64,000 nt of DNA. It comes from Pseudomonas marginalis. Lineage in GTDB: Bacteria; Pseudomonadota; Gammaproteobacteria; Pseudomonadales; Pseudomonadaceae. This document shows positions 8,606-17,174 of this stretch, piece by piece (the stretch's first letter is position 1; each line of letters opens with the position of its first letter). Under the pieces are notes generated by a model, which was not told the origin of the DNA, made no database searches, and was given only the letters and a program-made list of their open reading frames with translations. The stretch is taken from contig NZ_FNSU01000003.1 of the NCBI RefSeq assembly GCF_900105325.1, positions 4,291,501-4,355,500 on the forward strand, read 5' to 3'. The position numbers and the translations under genes are program-made.

Positions 8606-8636
8606 GGTCTCACTCCGTTCGTAGCTGCACGCTTTT

Positions 8637-8677
8637 AGCTGCAAGCCGCAAGATTTGAGCAAAAGCGGCTTGTAGCT
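8637..8677 (-). repeat. inverted repeat in the pstA-pstB gap
   Basis: AGCTGCAAGCCGC and GCGGCTTGTAGCT form a nearly perfect 13-bp stem (one mismatch) around a 15-base A-rich loop between the pstA stop and the pstB start. There is no T-tract after the stem on the minus strand, so it looks more like an mRNA stability or processing element, or a dispersed repeat, than a terminator. Confidence 0.6.
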
Positions 8678-8698
8678 TGCCGCTTGTGGCGAATAGCT

Positions 8699-10369
8699 TT
8701 AGCTGTCCAGCGCCTTGTACTTCTCGCGCAGGTGGTTACGAATCCACACCGCCGACAGGTTGAGCGTGGCGATCACCAGCACCAGCAGCAAGGCGGTGGC
8801 GTACACCAGCGGCCGTGCGGCCTCAACGTTAGGGCTCTGAAAGCCGACGTCATAGATATGGAAGCCCAGGTGCATGATCTTCTGGTCCAGGTGCAGGTAC
8901 GGGTAGTTGCCGTCCAGCGGCAGCGACGGGGCGAGTTTCACCACGCCGACCAGCATCAGCGGCGCCACTTCACCGGCGGCGCGGGCCACGGCGAGGATCA
9001 TGCCGGTCATCATCGCCGGGCTGGCCATCGGCAGCACGATCTTCCACAGCGTTTCCGCCTTGGTCGCGCCCAGCGCCAGGGAGCCTTCACGCACCGTACG
9101 CGGAATCCGTGCCAGGCCTTCTTCGGTGGCCACGATCACCACCGGTACCGCCAGCAGCGCCAGGGTCAGCGAGGCCCAGAGCAGGCCCGGTGTACCGAAG
9201 GTCGGTGCCGGCAGCGCTTCGGCGAAGAACAGACGGTCGACCGAGCCACCCAATACATACACGAAGAAACCCAGGCCGAACACGCCGTAGACGATGGCCG
9301 GTACACCCGCCAGGTTGTTCACGGCGATGCGGATGATGCGCGTCAGGGTGTTCTGCTTGGCGTATTCACGCAGGTACACCGCCGCCAGCACGCCGAACGG
9401 GGTCACGATCATCGCCATGATCAGGGTCATCATCACGGTGCCGAAGATCGCCGGGAAGATCCCGCCTTCGGTGTTGGCCTCCCGCGGGTCATCACTGAGG
9501 AATTCCCACACCTTGCTGACATAGAAACCGATCTTGGTCACGGTCCCCATGGCGTTCGGCTGGTAGGCGTGCACCACCTTGCCGATGCCGATTTCAATTT
9601 CCTTGCCGTTGCCATCGCGAGCGGTCAAGGCGTCACGGTTGAACTGGGCGTGCAGGTCGGCCAGGCGCGCTTCGATGTCCTGGTAGCGAGCGTTCAGCTC
9701 GGCGCGGTCGGCCTCCATGTCGGCCTGGGCGGCCGCGTCGAGCTTGCCTTCCAGCTCCAGTTTGCGGCCATGCAGGCGGATGCGCTCGAGGCCGGCGTTG
9801 ATCGCGCCGATGTCGGACTTCTCCAGGGTCTTGAGCTGGGCCGCTAGCTTGTTCACGCGGTCCACGCGGGCTTGCAGCTCCGGCCACGCGGCCTCGCCTT
9901 CAGCGATGACCTTGCCATCCTGCTTGACGTTGACCAGAGTGCCGTAGAAGTTGCCCCACTCACGACGTTCGATGGTCATCAGGTTCTTCGGCGTGCTCTG
10001 GTCCTTCAACCATTCGCCGACAATCCAGGTGAAGTCGTTGCCGTTCAGATCGCGGTTGCCGACCTTGATCAGCTCGCGGGTCATGAATTCAGGGCCCGCA
10101 TCGGGCACCGGCAGGCCCGCGCTTTTCAGGCGCTCGCGCGGCACTTCCTCTTTCTGCACCACTTCGCCGATGACGATATGGTTTTCCTGGCCCGGCACGT
10201 TGTAGTTGGCCTGGATCAGGTCGGCCGGCCAGAAGTGGCCCAGGCCACGCACGGCAATCACGGCCAGCAAACCAATGGTCATGATGACCGCGATGGACAC
10301 CGCGCCACCGCTGATCCAGACGCCCGGAGCGCCGCTCTTGAACCATCCATTCAGGGAGTTCTGTTTCAC
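8699..10369 (-). CDS. pstA: phosphate ABC transporter permease PstA (long form)
   Basis: One of the two permeases of the Pst phosphate importer. At 556 residues it is nearly twice the size of E. coli PstA. After a first membrane helix (about 18-42) there is an inserted periplasmic segment of roughly 250 residues (to about residue 280) with an alpha-helical, coiled-coil-like stretch rich in Glu, Arg and Ala (about 140-220). The standard permease core follows, with helices from about 310 and the coupling motif region EGSLALGATKAETLWKIVLP. The long form is usual in Pseudomonas. The gene lies 15 bases after pstC. The role of the insertion is unknown. Confidence 0.93.
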   Translation of the reverse strand: MKQNSLNGWFKSGAPGVWISGGAVSIAVIMTIGLLAVIAVRGLGHFWPADLIQANYNVPGQENHIVIGEVVQKEEVPRERLKSAGLPVPDAGPEFMTRELIKVGNRDLNGNDFTWIVGEWLKDQSTPKNLMTIERREWGNFYGTLVNVKQDGKVIAEGEAAWPELQARVDRVNKLAAQLKTLEKSDIGAINAGLERIRLHGRKLELEGKLDAAAQADMEADRAELNARYQDIEARLADLHAQFNRDALTARDGNGKEIEIGIGKVVHAYQPNAMGTVTKIGFYVSKVWEFLSDDPREANTEGGIFPAIFGTVMMTLIMAMIVTPFGVLAAVYLREYAKQNTLTRIIRIAVNNLAGVPAIVYGVFGLGFFVYVLGGSVDRLFFAEALPAPTFGTPGLLWASLTLALLAVPVVIVATEEGLARIPRTVREGSLALGATKAETLWKIVLPMASPAMMTGMILAVARAAGEVAPLMLVGVVKLAPSLPLDGNYPYLHLDQKIMHLGFHIYDVGFQSPNVEAARPLVYATALLLVLVIATLNLSAVWIRNHLREKYKALDS

Positions 10370-10384
10370 AGACTTCTACCTTTC

Positions 10385-12670
10385 TTAAAGCGACGAGTAT
10401 TTCTTGCGCAGACGCTGACGAATCAGCTCGGCGAGGGTGTTCATGATGAAGGTGAACAGCAGCAGCACCAGCGCCGAGAGGAACAACACGCGGTAGTGAC
10501 TGCCGCCGACTTCCGACTCGGGCATTTCCACCGCGACGTTGGCCGCCAGGGTGCGCAGGCCTTCGAACAGGTTCATCTCCATCACCGGCGTGTTACCGGT
10601 GGCCATCAGCACGATCATGGTCTCGCCCACGGCGCGGCCCATGCCGATCATCAGCGCCGAGAAGATGCCCGGGCTGGCGGTCAGGATCACCACGCGGGTC
10701 ATGGTCTGCCACGGCGTAGCGCCCAGGGCCAGGGAACCCAGGGTCAGGCCGCGCGGTACGCTGAACACGGCGTCTTCGGCGATGGAATAGATGTTCGGGA
10801 TCACTGCAAAGCCCATGGCCAGGCCGACCACCAGGGCGTTGCGCTGGTCGTAGGTAATGCCCAGGTCGTGGGAGATCCACATGCGCATGTCGCCGCCGAA
10901 GAACCAGGTTTCCAGGTACGGGCTCATGTACAGCGAGAGCCAGCCCACGAACAGGATCACCGGGATCAGGATTGCGCTTTCCCAACCGTCGGGAACCCGC
11001 AGGCGAATCGACTCGGGCAGGCGACTGAAGACAAACCCGGCCACCAGGATGCCAATCGGCAACAGCATCAGCAGGCTGAAGATCCCCGGCAGATGCCCTT
11101 CGACATACGGCGCCAGGAACAGGCCGGCGAAGAAGCCGAGGATCACCGTCGGCATGGCTTCCATCAGTTCGATCACCGGCTTGACCTTGCGGCGCAGGCT
11201 CGGGGCCATGAAGTAAGCGGTGTAGATCGCCGCGGCAACGGCCAGTGGCGCCGCCAGCAGCATGGCGTAGAACGCCGCCTTCAGGGTACCGAAGGTCAAT
11301 GGCGCCAGGCTCATCTTGGGTTCGAAGTCGGTGTTGGCGGCGGTCGATTGCCAGACGTACTTAGGTTCGTCGTAGTTTTCGTACCAGACCTTGCTCCACA
11401 ACGCGCTCCAGGACACTTCCGGGTGCGGGTTGTCCAGCAGCAGCGGCTGCAGCTTGCCGCCGGCTTCGACGATCACGCGGTTGGCGCGCGGCGACATACC
11501 AAACACGCCCTGGCCGTCGACCACCGGATCCACCAGCAGGGTGCGGTGGGCGGTGCTGTGGAACACGCCGAACTTGCCGGAAGCGTCGAGGGCGGTAAAG
11601 CCTTTGCGCCGCTCTTCGGCGGTGATTTCCACGATGGGCGCGGTGCCCATCTGGAAGGTACGGATCTGCTTGAAGCGCTGCTCGCCATCCGGGTCACGGG
11701 CCATGAACCACTGGGCCAGGCCGCCTTTGGAGTTACCGACGATCAGCGAGATGCCGCCCACCAACTGGGTGCTGGCGGTGACTTCGGCAGTGCCATCTTC
11801 CAGTAATTTGTAGCGACCGTTGAGGCTCTTGTCGCGCAGGCTGAACACATCCGCCAGGGCGCGGCCGTTGATCACGTACAGCCATTGCTGGCGCGGATCG
11901 ATGAAGATCGCCTTCACCGGCTCGGTCATTTGCGGCAGCTCGACACGCTTCTGCTCGCTGGTGACTTCACCGGTCATCATGTTTTCTTCGCGGCTCAGGG
12001 TCAGCACGTTCAAGTGCGAACCGGCCGAGCCTGCCACCACCAGCGACGAATCGGTGGCGTTGAGGGCAACATGCTCCAACGGGCGGCCGGCATCGTCGAG
12101 CACGATCGGCGTTTCACCGTAGGGGTATTCAATCGCAGGCGTGATGGTTTTCTTGCCGTCCGGGTACGACACCTTATAGGTGTGACGGAACACCAGGGAC
12201 TGGCCATTGGACAAACCGAGGATCACCAGCGGGCTGCCCGGCTGGTCTTCACCGATGGAAGCCACGCTCACGCCGGGCGCAAGCGGCAGGTCGACACGCT
12301 TGAGTTCGGCACCGCTCGTGACGTCAAAGAACAGCGCCTGGCCCTTGTCGGAAACCCGCATGGCGACCTGGTTCTGCTCTTCCAGGGAGATCAACAACGG
12401 CTTGCCGGCGTCCTGCATCCAGGCGGGCGTCAGTGCGTCTTCCTTGGTCAGCGAGGCGCCTTGGAACAGTGGCGCGACCACGTAGGCGAGGAAAAAGAAA
12501 ATCAGGGTGATCGCACCCAGAACGGCGAGGCCGCCCACCAGCACATACCAACGGGTCAGGCGATCCTTGAGCGCGCGAATACGGCGCTTGCGTTGCAGCT
12601 CAGGCGTATTGAAATCAATGCGCTTGGGGGGAGAAGTTGTCGTCATGGTGGAATTGGCCAGATCATTCAT
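10385..12670 (-). CDS. pstC: phosphate ABC transporter permease PstC (long form)
   Basis: Second permease of the phosphate importer, 761 residues against about 320 in E. coli. A first helix at about residues 45-70 (VLVGGLAVLGAITLIFFFLA) is followed by a beta-rich periplasmic region of roughly 400 residues with repeated short strands, resembling a propeller. The permease core begins near residue 470 and carries the coupling loop (LTLGSLALGATPWQTMTRVV). I chose the ATG at 12670, preceded by AGGG; an in-frame GTG at 12676 and an ATG at 12646 are alternatives. A perfect Pho box lies 23-40 bases upstream, so the operon can start here independently of pstS. Confidence 0.92.
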   Translation of the reverse strand: MNDLANSTMTTTSPPKRIDFNTPELQRKRRIRALKDRLTRWYVLVGGLAVLGAITLIFFFLAYVVAPLFQGASLTKEDALTPAWMQDAGKPLLISLEEQNQVAMRVSDKGQALFFDVTSGAELKRVDLPLAPGVSVASIGEDQPGSPLVILGLSNGQSLVFRHTYKVSYPDGKKTITPAIEYPYGETPIVLDDAGRPLEHVALNATDSSLVVAGSAGSHLNVLTLSREENMMTGEVTSEQKRVELPQMTEPVKAIFIDPRQQWLYVINGRALADVFSLRDKSLNGRYKLLEDGTAEVTASTQLVGGISLIVGNSKGGLAQWFMARDPDGEQRFKQIRTFQMGTAPIVEITAEERRKGFTALDASGKFGVFHSTAHRTLLVDPVVDGQGVFGMSPRANRVIVEAGGKLQPLLLDNPHPEVSWSALWSKVWYENYDEPKYVWQSTAANTDFEPKMSLAPLTFGTLKAAFYAMLLAAPLAVAAAIYTAYFMAPSLRRKVKPVIELMEAMPTVILGFFAGLFLAPYVEGHLPGIFSLLMLLPIGILVAGFVFSRLPESIRLRVPDGWESAILIPVILFVGWLSLYMSPYLETWFFGGDMRMWISHDLGITYDQRNALVVGLAMGFAVIPNIYSIAEDAVFSVPRGLTLGSLALGATPWQTMTRVVILTASPGIFSALMIGMGRAVGETMIVLMATGNTPVMEMNLFEGLRTLAANVAVEMPESEVGGSHYRVLFLSALVLLLFTFIMNTLAELIRQRLRKKYSSL

Positions 12671-12692
12671 GCGCACACCCTAGCGATCCTGT

Positions 12693-12710
12693 ATGACAGA
12701 AAGATGACAG
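12693..12710 (-). promoter_or_regulatory. perfect Pho box upstream of pstC
   Basis: On the minus strand the site reads CTGTCAT-CTTT-CTGTCAT, matching the PhoB consensus at all 14 specified bases. It lies just upstream of pstC and downstream of the pstS terminator. Confidence 0.9.
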
Positions 12711-12761
12711 TGCAGTGACGCAACAAATCCGCCGCGAAGCAGGGCTGGCAGCGGACTAGAA

Positions 12762-12795
12762 AATTCGGATGCGGGGCCGGTATTCCGGCCCCGCA
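12762..12795 (-). terminator. intrinsic terminator of pstS
   Basis: TGCGGGGCCGG and CCGGCCCCGCA form a perfect 11-bp GC stem with a four-base loop. On the minus strand it is followed by a T-rich run (TCCGAATTTTC). It lies about 10 bases after the pstS stop, so most pstS transcripts should end before pstC. Confidence 0.85.
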
Positions 12796-12802
12796 GAGGC
12801 AA

Positions 12803-13789
12803 TCAGTTGCCTTCTTTCAGACCCAGGTCAGCCAGGGCCTTGGCGGCAACCTTGGCTGGCAGTGGGATGTAGCCGTCCTTGACGACAACTTCCTGGCCCT
12901 GTTTGGACAGAACCAGTTTCACGAACTCGGCTTCCAGCGGGGCCAGAGGCTTGTTCGGGGCTTTGTTGACGTAAACGTAGAGGAAACGCGACAGCGGGTA
13001 TTTGCCGTTCAGGGCGTTTTCTTCGCTGTCTTCGATGAAGTCAGTGCTGCCTTTCTTGGCCAGGGCCACGGTCTTCACACTGGCGGTCTTGTAGCCGATG
13101 CCCGAGTAACCGATGCCGTTCAGCGAAGAGCTGATCGACTGCACGACCGAAGCCGAGCCGGGTTGTTCGTTCACGTTAGGCTTGTAGTCGCCTTTGCACA
13201 GGGCTTCTTCCTTGAAGTAGCCGTAGGTGCCGGATACCGAGTTACGGCCGAACAGTTGCACTGGCTTGTTGGCCAGGTCGCCGGTCACACCCAGGTCACC
13301 CCAGGTTTTCACATCGGCTTTGCCACCACACAGGCGAGTCGAGGAGAAGATCGCGTCGACTTGTTCCATGGTCAGGTGCTGGATCGGGTTGTCCTTGTGC
13401 ACGAACACGGCCAGGGCATCCACGGCAACCGGGATAGCGGTTGGCTTGTAGCCGTACTTCTGCTCGAAGGCCGCCAGTTCGGTGTCCTTCATCTTGCGGC
13501 TCATCGGGCCCAGGTTGGAGGTGCCTTCAGTCAGCGCAGGTGGCGCGGTGGCGGAGCCGGCAGCTTGAATCTGGATGTTGACGTTCGGGTATTCCTTTTT
13601 GTAACCCTCGGCCCACAGGGTCATCAGGTTGGCCAGGGTATCGGAACCGACGCTGGACAAGTTGCCCGACACACCAGTGGTCTTGACGTAAGCCGGGATT
13701 GCCGGATCAACACCTGCGGCCACCGCGTTGGCGGTCGCAACGCCAGCAGCGACAAAAGTCATTGCCGCCATCAAACGTTTCAGTTTCAT
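12803..13789 (-). CDS. pstS: periplasmic phosphate-binding protein PstS
   Basis: Phosphate-binding component of the Pst importer, 328 residues. A signal peptide (MKLKRLMAAMTFVAAGVATA) leads to the mature protein. The first phosphate loop is visible as SSVGSDTLANLMTLW, and further binding segments as AGSATAPPALTEG and FGRNSVSGTYGYFKEEALC. The protein resembles the long PstS of P. aeruginosa. AGGAG precedes the ATG. It is expressed from its own promoter, with a three-repeat PhoB array 79-111 bases upstream, and ends in its own terminator. Excess PstS over the membrane components is the expected outcome. Confidence 0.96.
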   Translation of the reverse strand: MKLKRLMAAMTFVAAGVATANAVAAGVDPAIPAYVKTTGVSGNLSSVGSDTLANLMTLWAEGYKKEYPNVNIQIQAAGSATAPPALTEGTSNLGPMSRKMKDTELAAFEQKYGYKPTAIPVAVDALAVFVHKDNPIQHLTMEQVDAIFSSTRLCGGKADVKTWGDLGVTGDLANKPVQLFGRNSVSGTYGYFKEEALCKGDYKPNVNEQPGSASVVQSISSSLNGIGYSGIGYKTASVKTVALAKKGSTDFIEDSEENALNGKYPLSRFLYVYVNKAPNKPLAPLEAEFVKLVLSKQGQEVVVKDGYIPLPAKVAAKALADLGLKEGN

Positions 13790-13856
13790 GCCTTGCTCCT
13801 AGCAGATAGGGATAGTTGGATCGGGGCCAAGTATCGAGAGGCCGTGTGAACACTCT

Positions 13857-13885
13857 ATGTCTGAAATATGACAATTGGATGAAAG
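13857..13885 (-). promoter_or_regulatory. three-repeat Pho box upstream of pstS
   Basis: On the minus strand, CTTTCAT-CCAA-TTGTCAT-ATTT-CAGACAT gives three PhoB 7-mers at exact 11-base spacing. The first two match the consensus CTGTCAT at 6 of 7 bases and the third at 5 of 7. Confidence 0.8.
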
Positions 13886-13996
13886 GCCAGCATTGGAGAT
13901 CACACAACAAAAGGAGAGAAGGTCGGGACGTACGAGGAGGTTAGAGCGACTAAGCGACTTCTTGGAAACAAGCTGTAATTGTTATAAAACGCAAGG

Positions 13997-14030
13997 CATG
14001 TGGCGAGGGAGCTTGCTCCCTCGCCACATG
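13997..14030. repeat. perfect 16-bp REP-like hairpin
   Basis: CATGTGGCGAGGGAGC and its exact reverse complement are separated by only TT. The core GGCGAGGGAGCTTGCTCCCTCGCC is a common fluorescens-group REP form. It sits 26 bases beyond the stop of the minus-strand MFS gene and could end its transcript. Confidence 0.8.
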
Positions 14031-14056
14031 GTTACCGGTAAAAGCGCTAAACGGGG

Positions 14057-15346
14057 TTACCGCCCGCGCTTCCACAGATACCCACCCACCACCATCCCCA
14101 TCACACACAGGACAGCCACGTAGTAAGCCGGGCCCATCGGGCTTTCCTTCATCAGCAGCGACACCGCCAGCGGCGTCAGCCCGCCGAACACGGCGTAGGC
14201 CACGTTGTAGGAAAACGACAGGCCACTGAAGCGCACCACGGGCGGGAAGGCTTTCACCATCACGTAAGGCACCACGCCAATGGTGCCGACGAACAGGCCG
14301 GTCAAGGCGTACAGCGGGAACAGCCAGTCCGGGTGGGTCATGAGGCTGTGGTACAGCGTCCAGGAGGTCGCCAGCAGCAATGCGCAACCGCTTACCAGTA
14401 CACGCCCGGCACCAAAACGGTCAGCCAGGGCGCCGGAGGCAATGCAGCCAAGGCTCAAAGTCACGATGGCCAGGCTATTGGCTTGCAGCGCAACAGTCGG
14501 GCTGAAGTGGTAGATGGTCTGCAACACGGTCGGGGTCATCAGGATGACCACCACGACGCCGGCCGACAACAGCCAGGTCAGCAGCATCGACAATACGATG
14601 GCACCACGGTGGTCGCGCAGCACGGCACGCAATGGCAGCTCGGCGGCCAGGGTCTTGCGTTGCTGCATCTCGGCGAAGATCGGCGTTTCATGCAGCCAGC
14701 GGCGCAGGTACACCGACAGCAGGCCGAACACGCCACCGAGCAGGAAAGGAATGCGCCAGGCGTAATCCGAGACCTGCTCCGGGCTGTAAATAGTGTTGAT
14801 GGCAGTGGCCACCAGCGAACCCAGCAGGATACCGGCGGTCAGGCCGCTGGTCAGGGTGCCGCAGGCGTAACCAATGTGGCGCGGCGGTACGTGTTCGGAC
14901 ACGAACACCCAGGCGCCCGGGACTTCGCCGCCAATCGCTGCGCCCTGGATGATGCGCATCAACAGCAACAGGACCGGCGCCCACAGGCCGATCTGCGCGT
15001 AGGTCGGCAGCAGGCCCATGATCAGGGTCGGCACCGCCATCATGAAGATGCTCAGGGTGAACATCTTCTTGCGGCCCAGCAGGTCACCGAAGTGCGCCAT
15101 GATGATGCCGCCCAGCGGGCGTGCCAGGTAACCGGCGGCGAAGATGCCGAAGGTCTGCATCATGCGCAGCCATTCGGGCATATCGACAGGGAAGAACAGT
15201 TTTCCGACCACGGTGGCGAAAAACACGAAAATGATGAAGTCATAAAACTCCAGCGCCCCGCCCAAGGCAGACAGCGACAGGGTTTTGTAGTCGTTGCGGG
15301 TCAGCGGGCGCGACGGTTGCGCACTGCTTGCGGGCACGGAGGACAT
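14057..15346 (-). CDS. MFS transporter, metabolite:H+ symporter type
   Basis: Twelve-helix major facilitator of 429 residues. Family motifs include GALEFYDFIIFVFF in helix 1, the loop GGIIMAHFGDLLGRKKMF (motif A), and RIIQGAAIGGEVPGAWVFV in helix 4. These place it in the MHS group (sugar_tr fold), whose members carry organic acids, proline betaine or similar solutes with protons. The exact substrate cannot be called. I chose the ATG at 15346 rather than 15424 because the next upstream residues are unlike the family and AAGAGAAG precedes 15346. A similar MFS gene lies beside pstS in P. aeruginosa (PA5370, from memory). Confidence 0.88.
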   Translation of the reverse strand: MSSVPASSAQPSRPLTRNDYKTLSLSALGGALEFYDFIIFVFFATVVGKLFFPVDMPEWLRMMQTFGIFAAGYLARPLGGIIMAHFGDLLGRKKMFTLSIFMMAVPTLIMGLLPTYAQIGLWAPVLLLLMRIIQGAAIGGEVPGAWVFVSEHVPPRHIGYACGTLTSGLTAGILLGSLVATAINTIYSPEQVSDYAWRIPFLLGGVFGLLSVYLRRWLHETPIFAEMQQRKTLAAELPLRAVLRDHRGAIVLSMLLTWLLSAGVVVVILMTPTVLQTIYHFSPTVALQANSLAIVTLSLGCIASGALADRFGAGRVLVSGCALLLATSWTLYHSLMTHPDWLFPLYALTGLFVGTIGVVPYVMVKAFPPVVRFSGLSFSYNVAYAVFGGLTPLAVSLLMKESPMGPAYYVAVLCVMGMVVGGYLWKRGR

Positions 15347-15755
15347 GGCAAGGCTTCTCTTATAGTAGTCAGCTTGATAAGGACGGCACGCCCGGGACTG
15401 GCGGCGGGTCTGGCAAGATAGCAAATCGCTTGTAAAAGCACAGCGCCAGGAGAACAGTTGCGCGCAAAAGCCGCGATACAGCGGCTATTTACCGACCAAA
15501 TGAGCGTCGGGAGGTCGTCGTGGCGCCAGGGTCTCGATATACTCGGCCCTTGCAAGCGCAAGAACCCCAGGCTTGAGGGGCTGCTGCGCCAAAACGCCGT
15601 TGGGTGCCATCCAGCCGATTTGGCAGAGTTTCCCTTTAGCACGCCTTACGAGAAACGTATCGAACGGAGTATGTTTGTGCTGAAACGTTTTTCTAACAGT
15701 CGGCTATCCACCTTGCTCCACCTATAAAAGCGTCACGGGTCAGAGGCCCCCCGGC
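15347..15755. other. 409-base intergenic region between MFS and thioesterase genes
   Basis: Divergent promoter region. A TATACT hexamer at 15538-15543 could be a -10 box, without a convincing -35. Short inverted repeats occur (AGCCGC at 15469 with GCGGCT at 15481). An 18-codon ORF begins at 15671, but its Shine-Dalgarno-like GGAG is only one base from the ATG. I see no RNA gene or riboswitch I can name. Confidence 0.4.
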
Positions 15756-16160
15756 ATGATCGAACTCGAACAAGAAGATCCTATCCCGCAAGGCGATCTC
15801 GCCCTGCAAATCACCGCGCTCCCGCGTGAAACCAACGGTTTTGGCGATATTTTCGGCGGCTGGCTGGTCGCGCAGATGGACCTCGCCGGTACCGCCATGG
15901 CCAGCAAGGTCGCGGGCGGGCGTGTGGCCACCGTGGCCATTGACCGCATGGCGTTCCTGGTGCCGGTGGCAGTGGGCGCGCAATTGTCCTTCTATACCCA
16001 GGCCCTGGAAATCGGCCGCAGCTCGATCCAGATGATGGTCGAAGTGTGGAGCGACGACCCGCTGTCCAGCGAATGGCGCAAGGTCACCGAGGCGGTGTTT
16101 GTGTTCGTCGCTATCGATGGCAGCGGCCGCACACGCTCGGTGCCATCGCGCGCGCGTTAA
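15756..16160 (+). CDS. acyl-CoA thioesterase, hot-dog fold (YciA type)
   Basis: Cytoplasmic thioester hydrolase of 134 residues. The hot-dog core is clear: LPRETNGFGDIFGGWLVAQM with the catalytic-region GDIFGGW and the following helix MDLAGTAMASKVAGGRVAT, then DRMAFLVPVAVGAQLSFYTQ. This pattern is that of YciA-like acyl-CoA thioesterases, which act on medium to long acyl-CoAs; the exact chain length is unknown. It precedes the mutarotase gene by 57 bases and may be cotranscribed with it. The ATG at 15756 has only weak upstream purines, but the N-terminus fits the family. Confidence 0.88.
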   Translation: MIELEQEDPIPQGDLALQITALPRETNGFGDIFGGWLVAQMDLAGTAMASKVAGGRVATVAIDRMAFLVPVAVGAQLSFYTQALEIGRSSIQMMVEVWSDDPLSSEWRKVTEAVFVFVAIDGSGRTRSVPSRAR

Positions 16161-16217
16161 ACCTCGCGGGGTTTTGACGGTCAATTGCCCCATTGCCTGC
16201 CATTGAGAGTGCCTGTT

Positions 16218-17117
16218 ATGCCTACGCCCCACGTTGAGACCGTGAAAGTCGACGAACTGGACTGCTGGCGCATCCGCCATAACGGCGCCGAACTGATGAT
16301 CGCCCAGCAGGGCGCGCATATCTTCAGTTACGGCCGCGAAGGCGAGCAGCCGCTGATCTGGCCGAACCCTGAGGCGGTGTTCAAGAAGGGCAAGGGCATT
16401 CGTACCGGCGTCCCGGTGTGCTGGCCCTGGTTTGGGGTGTTCGACCGCAACCGGCCCAGCGTAAAGGCGATGCGCCAAAGTGATCAGCCTGCGGGCGCTC
16501 ACGGTTTCGTGCGTACCGCGACCTGGGCATTGGCCGGGACCACCCTTGAACGTGAAGCGCTGCGGGTGGACCTGCAACTACCGGTTCCTGCAGGCGGCTT
16601 CCCCGGCTGGCCCCATCAGGTCGACCTGAGCCTGAGCCTGCTGCTGGACAACCAACTGCACATCCGCCTGACCAGCCACAACCGTGGCAACGACACTGTC
16701 ACGCTCAGCCAGGCGCTGCACACCTATTTCGCCGTGAGCGACGTACGCAACGTGCAGGTCGAAGGCCTGGACGGCTCGGTATACATCGATACCGCCGATG
16801 GCTGGAGCGAGAAAACCCAGTCCGGCCTGCTGCACTTCACTGCCGAGACCGACCGCATCTACCTCGATACGCCCCCGTCGCTGAGCATCCTCGATCAGGA
16901 CTGGCAGCGTCGCATCCAGCTCACCAGCCAAGGCTCGAAATCCACCGTGATCTGGAACCCCTGGACCGAACGCGCCAAAGCCTTCGACGACATGGCCGAT
17001 GATGGCTGGCAGGGCATGCTGTGCATCGAGACGGCGAATGTGCTGGATGATGTGGTGAGCCTGGCCCCAGGTGAAAGCCACACGCTGGGCGTGAGCATCA
17101 CCGCTATCGCCCTGTAA
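16218..17117 (+). CDS. D-hexose-6-phosphate mutarotase (YeaD family)
   Basis: Aldose-1-epimerase-like enzyme of 299 residues that interconverts anomers of glucose-6-phosphate and related sugars. Family landmarks are the N-terminal strand region (AELMIAQQGAHIFSYGREGE), RTGVPVCWPWFGVFD, AHGFVRTATW with the catalytic histidine, SQALHTYFAVSDVRNVQVEG, and the C-terminal ESHTLGVSITAI. I chose the ATG at 16218 over 16185 on N-terminal fit. The stop lies 12 bases before a hairpin shared with the convergent DUF3299 gene. Confidence 0.88.
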   Translation: MPTPHVETVKVDELDCWRIRHNGAELMIAQQGAHIFSYGREGEQPLIWPNPEAVFKKGKGIRTGVPVCWPWFGVFDRNRPSVKAMRQSDQPAGAHGFVRTATWALAGTTLEREALRVDLQLPVPAGGFPGWPHQVDLSLSLLLDNQLHIRLTSHNRGNDTVTLSQALHTYFAVSDVRNVQVEGLDGSVYIDTADGWSEKTQSGLLHFTAETDRIYLDTPPSLSILDQDWQRRIQLTSQGSKSTVIWNPWTERAKAFDDMADDGWQGMLCIETANVLDDVVSLAPGESHTLGVSITAIAL

Positions 17118-17129
17118 ACCCAATCGAAA

Positions 17130-17158
17130 ATGTGGGAGGGGCACACCGCCCCCCACAT
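17130..17158. terminator. shared hairpin between convergent genes (REP-like)
   Basis: ATGTGGGAGGGGC and GCCCCCCACAT pair around a short loop, with one bulged A. The sequence is related to the TGTGGGAGGGG REP core. It lies between the mutarotase stop (17117) and the DUF3299 stop (17175) and probably limits readthrough from both sides. Confidence 0.6.
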
Positions 17159-17174
17159 TGGGTTCAGCGTAAGC

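Noticed and set aside
9872..11806. 644-codon open frame on the plus strand across pstA and pstC
   Set aside because: It is antisense to two clear permease genes, has Gln/His/Arg-rich composition typical of mirror frames in high-GC DNA, and matches no family.
15671..15727. 18-codon ORF upstream of the thioesterase, as a leader peptide
   Set aside because: The purine-rich site is only one base from the ATG and no attenuator structure follows.
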